This document shows positions 59,278-64,000 of a stretch of 64,000 nucleotides of DNA, piece after piece (position 1 is the stretch's first letter; each line of letters opens with the position of its first letter). The DNA is from Mycobacterium sp. Root265. Lineage in GTDB: Bacteria; Actinomycetota; Actinomycetes; Mycobacteriales; Mycobacteriaceae. The notes beneath the pieces were generated by a model. That model had not been told where the DNA came from and ran no database searches. It worked only from the letters and a program-made list of their open reading frames with translations. The stretch lies in NCBI RefSeq assembly GCF_001428895.1, contig NZ_LMJA01000031.1, positions 501,010 through 565,009 of the forward strand, given 5' to 3'. The position numbers and the translations under genes are program-made.

Positions 59278-60399
59278 ATGTCGGCCGTCCTCATGACGGC
59301 CCCCAGCTGGCAAGACCCCCGCCACCCCGATCACTACCACTGGATGACCTCGCGCCTCGACGCCCGCGGCGCCCGTGTCGCGACGTCCCGATTCATCGCC
59401 GCGTGGATGATGATCGGCGGCCTGGCCCCGGCTCTCATCCTGTTCGGCTCCACCAACTCCTCACAGTGGCCGCTGCGCGCAGCCGGTGCCGCGATCACCG
59501 TCGTCAGCATCCTGCTCGGCCTGTTCTGGTTGCGCGGCGTCTGGCCGACCAAACGCCAGTCGACGGCCTGCGTGATCGTCGGGACGGCGCTGGGGGTCGC
59601 CACGTGTCTGCTGATGCCGCACCCACTGCTCGGGCTGATGGGCGCTGCGGTGTTCTCCGCCGTCGCGACGTACGCCACGGTGTTCCATACCGGGCAGTTC
59701 GTCGCCTACGTACTGGCCGCCGCGGGAACCGTCATCGGCGTCACCGGGTACTGGCTCGGGCGCACCGACCCGGCGGTGGCGCTCGGCCTGAGCCTCACCA
59801 TCGCCCTGAGCATCGTGTTCATGACCTTCGTGGTGCGCGCCCTCATCGGCCTCATCGACGCGGACATGTTCACCGGCGCCATCGAACCCATCACCGGGCT
59901 GCTCAGCCGGGAAGGCTTCGACGACGGCGTGGCCATCACCATCGCGGCGCGCGGCCGCACCGATGACCGCTATCTGGTGATCGTCGCGATCGAGCTGGAC
60001 AGTTTCGGCGCCGTCACCGAGATGGCCGGCGACGGCAGGGCCCGGCAACTGCGGGTGCTGATCGCGCAGATGCTGCGGGAGACGGCGCGCCGCGACACCG
60101 TGCTGGCCCATACCGCCGATGCCGAATTCGTGCTGGCCGACGTCTTCAACACCCGCGCCCCCGATCCGTTGTGCGAACGGATCAATGCCGGCGTGCCCGC
60201 CACCGCCCGCGAGCTCACGGCCAGTGTGGGGGCCGTGGTCACGCCGCTGGGACCGCTGTCCGCGATGGCGCCCACCGACGTCACCGCCGCGCTGCTGAAG
60301 ATCGCCGGCGAGGCCGTGCAGACGGCTCGGAAGAACGGCGGGAACCAGCACCGCATCGTCTACCTACAGGAACTGCCCGAGACCGCGACGCCGGAATGA
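59278..60399 (+). CDS. Membrane protein with degenerate GGDEF domain
   Basis: 373 residues. Six hydrophobic helices (about 37-195) are followed by a cytoplasmic domain starting EPITGLLSREGFDDGV, the normal opening of GGDEF domains. The signature itself is degraded: ADAEF at residues 280-284 replaces GG(D/E)EF, so cyclase activity is improbable. It may act as a c-di-GMP-independent sensor or be decaying. An in-frame ATG at 59293 is an alternative start. Confidence 0.8.
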   Translation: MSAVLMTAPSWQDPRHPDHYHWMTSRLDARGARVATSRFIAAWMMIGGLAPALILFGSTNSSQWPLRAAGAAITVVSILLGLFWLRGVWPTKRQSTACVIVGTALGVATCLLMPHPLLGLMGAAVFSAVATYATVFHTGQFVAYVLAAAGTVIGVTGYWLGRTDPAVALGLSLTIALSIVFMTFVVRALIGLIDADMFTGAIEPITGLLSREGFDDGVAITIAARGRTDDRYLVIVAIELDSFGAVTEMAGDGRARQLRVLIAQMLRETARRDTVLAHTADAEFVLADVFNTRAPDPLCERINAGVPATARELTASVGAVVTPLGPLSAMAPTDVTAALLKIAGEAVQTARKNGGNQHRIVYLQELPETATPE

Positions 60400-60479
60400 A
60401 AGGCTCACATTAATGCCGCTAATGCTGGGTAAGAATCCTTAGCTGTACTTGATCTGGTCGGCGACCTACCGTCAATCGC

Positions 60480-61079
60480 ATGGCTTCACCTGTCTTCATC
60501 GGTTTCCTCACCACCATGGCGTTGATCGCCGCGATCGGCGCGCAGAACGCGTTCGTGCTCCGTCAGGGCATCCGCGGCGAGCATGTGGTGCCGGTGATCG
60601 CGCTGTGCACAGTGTCAGACCTGATCCTGATCGCCGCCGGGATCGCCGGCGTGGGCGCATTGATCACCGCGCATCCGACCGCGATGACGATCGCCAAGAT
60701 CGGTGGGGCCACCTTCCTGCTCGGCTACGGGGCGCTGGCCGCCCGCCGCGCGCTCCGGCCGGGTGTGTTGGACCCATCGGACGAGACCCCGGCCCGGTTG
60801 GTGGAGGTGCTGCTCACCGCGGCAGCGCTGACCTGGCTGAACCCGCATGTCTACCTCGACACGGTCGTGCTGCTCGGGTCACTGGCCAACGAACATCAGG
60901 AGCAGCGTTGGCTTTTCGGTGCCGGAGCGGTCGCAGCCAGCGCGCTGTGGTTCACCGGTCTGGGTCTCGGTGCGCGCAAACTGGCCGGGCTGTTCGCGAA
61001 TCCGTCCACCTGGCGTGTCCTGGACGGGATCATCGCGGTGGTGATGGTGGCACTCGGTGTGTGGATGGCGGTCTCTTGA
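60480..61079 (+). CDS. LysE/ArgO-family amino acid exporter
   Basis: 199 residues with five to six helices. The N-terminal [20 protein letters not shown] then [14 protein letters not shown] and [17 protein letters not shown] are characteristic of LysE/ArgO exporters of lysine and arginine. The expected LysG/ArgP-type regulator is not adjacent. The 80-bp upstream gap is AT-richer than average (CACATTAATGCCGCTAATG). Confidence 0.92.
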   Translation: MASPVFIGFLTTMALIAAIGAQNAFVLRQGIRGEHVVPVIALCTVSDLILIAAGIAGVGALITAHPTAMTIAKIGGATFLLGYGALAARRALRPGVLDPSDETPARLVEVLLTAAALTWLNPHVYLDTVVLLGSLANEHQEQRWLFGAGAVAASALWFTGLGLGARKLAGLFANPSTWRVLDGIIAVVMVALGVWMAVS

Positions 61080-61162
61080 CCGCTGGACCTCGGCTACCGG
61101 ATGCTGACCGCCTACCTCTGAGGTAATTGAACCGCGACGCGGCCCGCATGATCATGGGGACC

Positions 61163-61918
61163 ATGACCAAGCCACCAGTTCTACTGCTGCACGGCGTGTT
61201 CGGAAGTCCCGGCCTGCTCGAACCATGGGCGCGTTTCCTGGGCGAGGCGGGCTACCACTGCCATGTACCCGCCTTCCCCGGCCGCGATCCTTCCGATGAC
61301 CGCATCCTGGCTAAAACCGGTGTCGCAGAATGCGTGGACGTCGCCCTGCGCGCCTACGACGCGATCGGGGAGCCGGCCGTCGTGATCGGGCACAGCTTCG
61401 GTGGTTTCGTAGCGCAGAAGGTGGCCGCGGCCCGCGACTGTGTCGCCCTGATCATGCTCGCGTCGGTCCCGTCCGGTGTGCTGTGGCCGCAACTGCGCTC
61501 GATTCCCCACCTGTTCCCGGTGCTTCCGGCGATCCTGGCGGGGCGACCGTTCCGGCCCTCGACCGCCACCATGCATGCCGTCCCGCTCAACACCTTGCCG
61601 GTGGCGGAGCGAGACATGGTGATTCCCAGACTGGTTCGCGACTCCGGGCGGGTGTTCCGGACCATGTCGCTCGGATTGCCCATCATGCATGTCGACCCGG
61701 CGGACGTGACGTGTCCCGTGCTGTGCGCCAGTGCCGGCGCCGACCGAAACGTCGCCCCCTGGATGTCCCGCCGCCTCGCGGCGCGCTACCGCGCCGAGCA
61801 CCACGTGTATCCCGGCCTGCCGCACTGGATCATCGCCGAATCGGCACTTCCGCAGGTCGGACCGCCGACGGTGGCGTGGCTGGAGCGGGTGGTGCGGACT
61901 CAGAGCAACGAGGCGTGA
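61163..61918 (+). CDS. Alpha/beta hydrolase
   Basis: 251 residues from the ATG at 61163 (in-frame ATGs at 61148 and 61154 are alternatives). LLLHGVFGSPGLLEPWARFL, the nucleophile elbow VIGHSFGGF with Ser, and a C-terminal GLPHWI His are present. Function is not predictable; the short form resembles small esterases or acyl hydrolases. It overlaps the convergent luciferase-like gene by 19 bp. Confidence 0.83.
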   Translation: MTKPPVLLLHGVFGSPGLLEPWARFLGEAGYHCHVPAFPGRDPSDDRILAKTGVAECVDVALRAYDAIGEPAVVIGHSFGGFVAQKVAAARDCVALIMLASVPSGVLWPQLRSIPHLFPVLPAILAGRPFRPSTATMHAVPLNTLPVAERDMVIPRLVRDSGRVFRTMSLGLPIMHVDPADVTCPVLCASAGADRNVAPWMSRRLAARYRAEHHVYPGLPHWIIAESALPQVGPPTVAWLERVVRTQSNEA

Positions 61919-62733
61919 CTGTCCAGGAGGCGCAGCGCCGCACCGTGGTCGGGCGTCGGCATCGCCGCGAGCAGTGTCCGTGAGACACCTGCTTCGGCAT
62001 ACTGGTCGAGTTGCGCTGCCGACGGGTCGTTGGTGAGTGCGACGACGGTGACCGGGGACCGACCGTTGTGGGCGGCAAGGTCCTGCAGTTCGCGGATGGC
62101 TCCGGCGAGCCGGATGGCCGGCACGTCTGGTGGTGCCAGCCACCCATCGGCTTCTGCGACCACCCGGGTAAAGGTGCTCGGTCCCCAACCCCCGAGCAGC
62201 AGCGGTGGCCGCGGGAGCTGAACCGGCTTCGGCCAGGACAGAATCCTGTCGAAATCGACGTGTTCGCCGTGAAACTCGGCTTCGTCGTTGTTCCAGATCT
62301 GCTGTGCCGCCCGTAGCCGTTCGGAGACCAGCCGTACCCGAATTCGCGGGTCGGTGCCGTGGTTGCGCATCTCCTCCCGCAGCCACCCCGCTCCGACGCC
62401 CAGTTCCACCCGGCCCGCGGACAGTACGTCCAGGCTGGCCACTTCCTTGGCGAACAGGATCGGATCACGTTGTGCCAGAAGGGTGACGGCCGTACCGAGT
62501 CGCAGCGACGAAGTGACCGCCGCGGCGGCAGCCAGCAGCACGAACGGATCGAAGTTTCGTGCATACTCCGCAGGCAGCGGGTCACCCGTCGGCGTCGGCG
62601 TCTCGAACTCGACCGGTATGTGCGTGTGTTCGGGCACGAACATCGACTCGAAACCGCGCTGTTCGATCTCGCGGGCCAGCGTCGTGGGAGCCAGACTGTC
62701 AGCATTGGCCGCGGTGAAGATTCCGATATCCAT
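61900..62733 (-). CDS. LLM-class (luciferase-like, probably F420-dependent) oxidoreductase
   Basis: 277 residues from the ATG at 62733. MDIGIFTAANADSLAPTTLA, FVPEHTHIPVEFETP, LRLGTAVTLLAQRDPILFAK, GRVELGVGAGWLREEM and PPLLLGGWGPST form the TIM-barrel fingerprint of actinobacterial luciferase-like monooxygenases, most of which use F420 in mycobacteria. It diverges from a MerR gene, which may regulate it. The substrate is unknown. Confidence 0.88.
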   Translation of the reverse strand: MDIGIFTAANADSLAPTTLAREIEQRGFESMFVPEHTHIPVEFETPTPTGDPLPAEYARNFDPFVLLAAAAAVTSSLRLGTAVTLLAQRDPILFAKEVASLDVLSAGRVELGVGAGWLREEMRNHGTDPRIRVRLVSERLRAAQQIWNNDEAEFHGEHVDFDRILSWPKPVQLPRPPLLLGGWGPSTFTRVVAEADGWLAPPDVPAIRLAGAIRELQDLAAHNGRSPVTVVALTNDPSAAQLDQYAEAGVSRTLLAAMPTPDHGAALRLLDSHASLL

Positions 62734-62791
62734 GGCACTATGGTCAACGTTGCCATCAGTGTGAGGGTCAAGAGCCTGTGGAGGATTCGAC

Positions 62792-63157
62792 GTGCTGATC
62801 GGGGGACTCGCCGCGCTCACCGGCGCCAGCCGGCGCTCGTTGCGTCACTACGAGGATGAAGGCCTTCTGATATCGGCGCGCGCCGCGAACGGCTACCGCA
62901 CCTACGATGCTGCCGCCGTCGCGACCGTGCACAAGATCAAGGCACTGCTGGGCGCCGGAATGACGCTGGACCTCGTCCGGCAGGTGCTGCCCTGCACCGT
63001 GGACGCCACCCCCCGGGTGGAGCCATGTGCCCGGCTACTGACGGCGCTGCGCGGAGAAATGGCGCGCCTGGACGAGAGCGCCGCCGCTATTCAGTTGAGC
63101 CGCAACCAGATCGCCGCAATCGTGGAACGCAGCACCACCTCGGCTCCGAGCCGGTGA
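62792..63157 (+). CDS. MerR-family transcriptional regulator
   Basis: 121 residues from a GTG at 62792 with GGAGG upstream. The N-terminal MerR helix-turn-helix (LIGGLAALTGASRRSLRHYE, then DEGLLISARAANGYRTYD) and a following dimerisation helix are clear. Only scattered Cys residues follow, so metal sensing is unlikely. Divergent from the luciferase-like gene by 58 bp. Confidence 0.88.
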   Translation: MLIGGLAALTGASRRSLRHYEDEGLLISARAANGYRTYDAAAVATVHKIKALLGAGMTLDLVRQVLPCTVDATPRVEPCARLLTALRGEMARLDESAAAIQLSRNQIAAIVERSTTSAPSR

Positions 63158-63196
63158 GAAGCCGAGTGTCGGTGGCCGTGCGCGTCTGAGCCCAGG

Positions 63197-63568
63197 TCAC
63201 GCCGGTGCCGGGAACATCACCGTGATACAGAACGGGTGACCCGCCGGGTCGATCAGGACGCGCCAGTTGTCCCGATCGGGTTGGACGTCGGCCTTGGTGG
63301 CGCCCAACGCGATGATCCGGGCCTCCTCGGCGTCCAGGTCGTCGACCGCGAGATCGAGGTGCAGTTGCTTCGGCGTCCGCCCGCCCGGCCAGGTCGGGGG
63401 CAGGTGATTCTCGATCCGTTCGAAGGTCAACAGGATGCCCGGTGCGCGTAACACCGCCAGATCCGGTGTCGACCGCACCACCTCAGCTCCCAGGACATCG
63501 CGGTAGAAGTCACCAAGTGCCGCTGGGTCCGGGCAGTCCACCGCGATCGCACCCAACCGAATTCCCAT
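63197..63568 (-). CDS. Glyoxalase/bleomycin resistance (VOC) family protein
   Basis: 123 residues from the ATG at 63568. LGAIAVDCPDPAALGDFYRD, KQLHLDLAVDDLDAEEARII and LIDPAGHPFCI are the paired beta-alpha-beta-beta-beta elements of the vicinal oxygen chelate fold. The metal ligands seem to include the His in LHLDL and in GHPFCI. Substrate unknown. Divergent from the IclR gene at the window end. Confidence 0.88.
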   Translation of the reverse strand: MGIRLGAIAVDCPDPAALGDFYRDVLGAEVVRSTPDLAVLRAPGILLTFERIENHLPPTWPGGRTPKQLHLDLAVDDLDAEEARIIALGATKADVQPDRDNWRVLIDPAGHPFCITVMFPAPA

Positions 63569-63629
63569 ATCGCTTCCAACGGGGCTTTTCGCAGAGATGT
63601 TCCGGGGTTCGCGAATAGGATCGGGCCAA

Positions 63630-64000
63630 ATGGCCCGCAGATCACCGCAAACCGAGCGTCTCGTGGAAATGGTCGAGTACCTGGCGGCGGATCCACATCG
63701 CGAGTACCAGCTCACCGAGTTGGCGCGCCTGGTCAACCTGGACGCCGCCACCTGTCATCCGATGCTCACCGAGCTCACCCGGGTGGGCTGGCTGGTCAAG
63801 GACCGCGTACGCAAGACCTACCGGCTGGGGCCGCGCCTCATTGCCGTCGGCGCGGCGGCGCAGGCGTCCCTGCCGATCGCGACCTACGCCCGACCCGAGA
63901 TGCTCCGGTTGAGCGCGGACACCGGTGTGCCGGCCTGCCTGTTCATCCCGTCCTCGGACGACCTGGTGATTGCCGACCTGACGTACCCGGACGGCACCGA
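63630..64000 (+). CDS. IclR-family regulator (3' end beyond window)
   Basis: Open from the ATG at 63630 to the right edge, 123 full codons. The N-terminal winged helix (TERLVEMVEYLAADPHREYQ, LTELARLVNLDAATCHPMLT) and the linker KDRVRKTYRLGPRLIAVG are typical of IclR proteins; the start of the effector domain (EMLRLSADTGVPACLFIPSS) is included. The target is unknown. Confidence 0.85.
   Translation, partial: MARRSPQTERLVEMVEYLAADPHREYQLTELARLVNLDAATCHPMLTELTRVGWLVKDRVRKTYRLGPRLIAVGAAAQASLPIATYARPEMLRLSADTGVPACLFIPSSDDLVIADLTYPDGT

Noticed and set aside
1-64000. tRNA, rRNA, insertion sequence ends or phage attachment sites
   Set aside because: No cloverleaf, transposase or flanking direct repeat was recognised by eye; a covariance-model search would be needed to exclude small RNAs.

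Overview
The window is GC-rich actinobacterial DNA, most likely from an environmental mycobacterium (Mycolicibacterium-like). This rests on a 13E12/DUF222-type protein at the left edge, three mycofactocin-coupled type short-chain dehydrogenases, a P450 paired with a CxxHxxC ferredoxin, a luciferase-like (F420 type) oxidoreductase, ATGA-overlapping operons and many TetR-family regulators. The genus is inferred, not proven. No tRNA, rRNA, CRISPR array or insertion sequence was recognised. Nearly all of the window is coding; the longest gap (48.8-49.2 kb) holds gene remnants.

Layout. 0-4.5 kb: DUF222 fragment; Tat/lipoprotein epoxide-hydrolase-like enzyme divergent from a LysR gene; Rieske oxygenase divergent from a TetR gene. 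4.5-13.2 kb: a complete L-rhamnose pathway (LacI regulator, perfect palindromic operator, mutarotase, MFS porter, isomerase, fused aldolase/dehydrogenase, kinase, L-lactate dehydrogenase) leading from rhamnose to DHAP and pyruvate. 13.2-19.6 kb: an aliphatic amidase locus (amiS-amiE-amiB, an AmiC-like sensor and a divergent MarR) next to an unrelated FmdA/AmdA-type amidase and an SDR.

19.6-27.7 kb holds the most unusual locus: a TetR gene, a 34-residue membrane peptide, a VWA protein, a MoxR/NorQ-type AAA ATPase, a 43-residue membrane peptide, two further membrane proteins and two DapB-like reductases. Next to it are a duplicate of the larger membrane protein and a second TetR gene. Three copies of a TGACTnnAGTCA-like palindrome tie these together. 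It looks like a dedicated maturation pair serving an undescribed membrane complex.

27.7-31.9 kb: DJ-1/PfpI protein, type I sulfatase, two TenA-family proteins. 32-39.9 kb: a divergent tetrose/branched-sugar cluster (TIM-barrel isomerase, SDR, DhaK-DhaL kinase, RpiB-type isomerase; and MHS porter, split transketolase, GntR) with repeated TTGACnGTCAA-type operators. 39.9-45 kb: TetR genes and a mycofactocin-type alcohol/aldehyde oxidation operon. 45-48.8 kb: MarR, a secreted lipoprotein, a beta-hydroxyacid dehydrogenase and a CMD-family protein. 49.2-54.8 kb: TetR, esterase, ALDH, P450, ferredoxin and SDR sharing a GATCGATCGATC operator. 54.8-57.5 kb: D-malate/tartrate-type dehydrogenase with a DASS transporter. 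57.6-64 kb: an ERG2/sigma-1-receptor-like protein, an APH-type kinase, a degenerate GGDEF membrane protein, a LysE exporter, a hydrolase, a luciferase-like oxidoreductase with MerR, a glyoxalase and a truncated IclR gene.

Overall this is a catabolic accessory region: compact, regulator-dense cassettes for sugars, amides, alcohols and hydroxy acids, each with its own visible operator.
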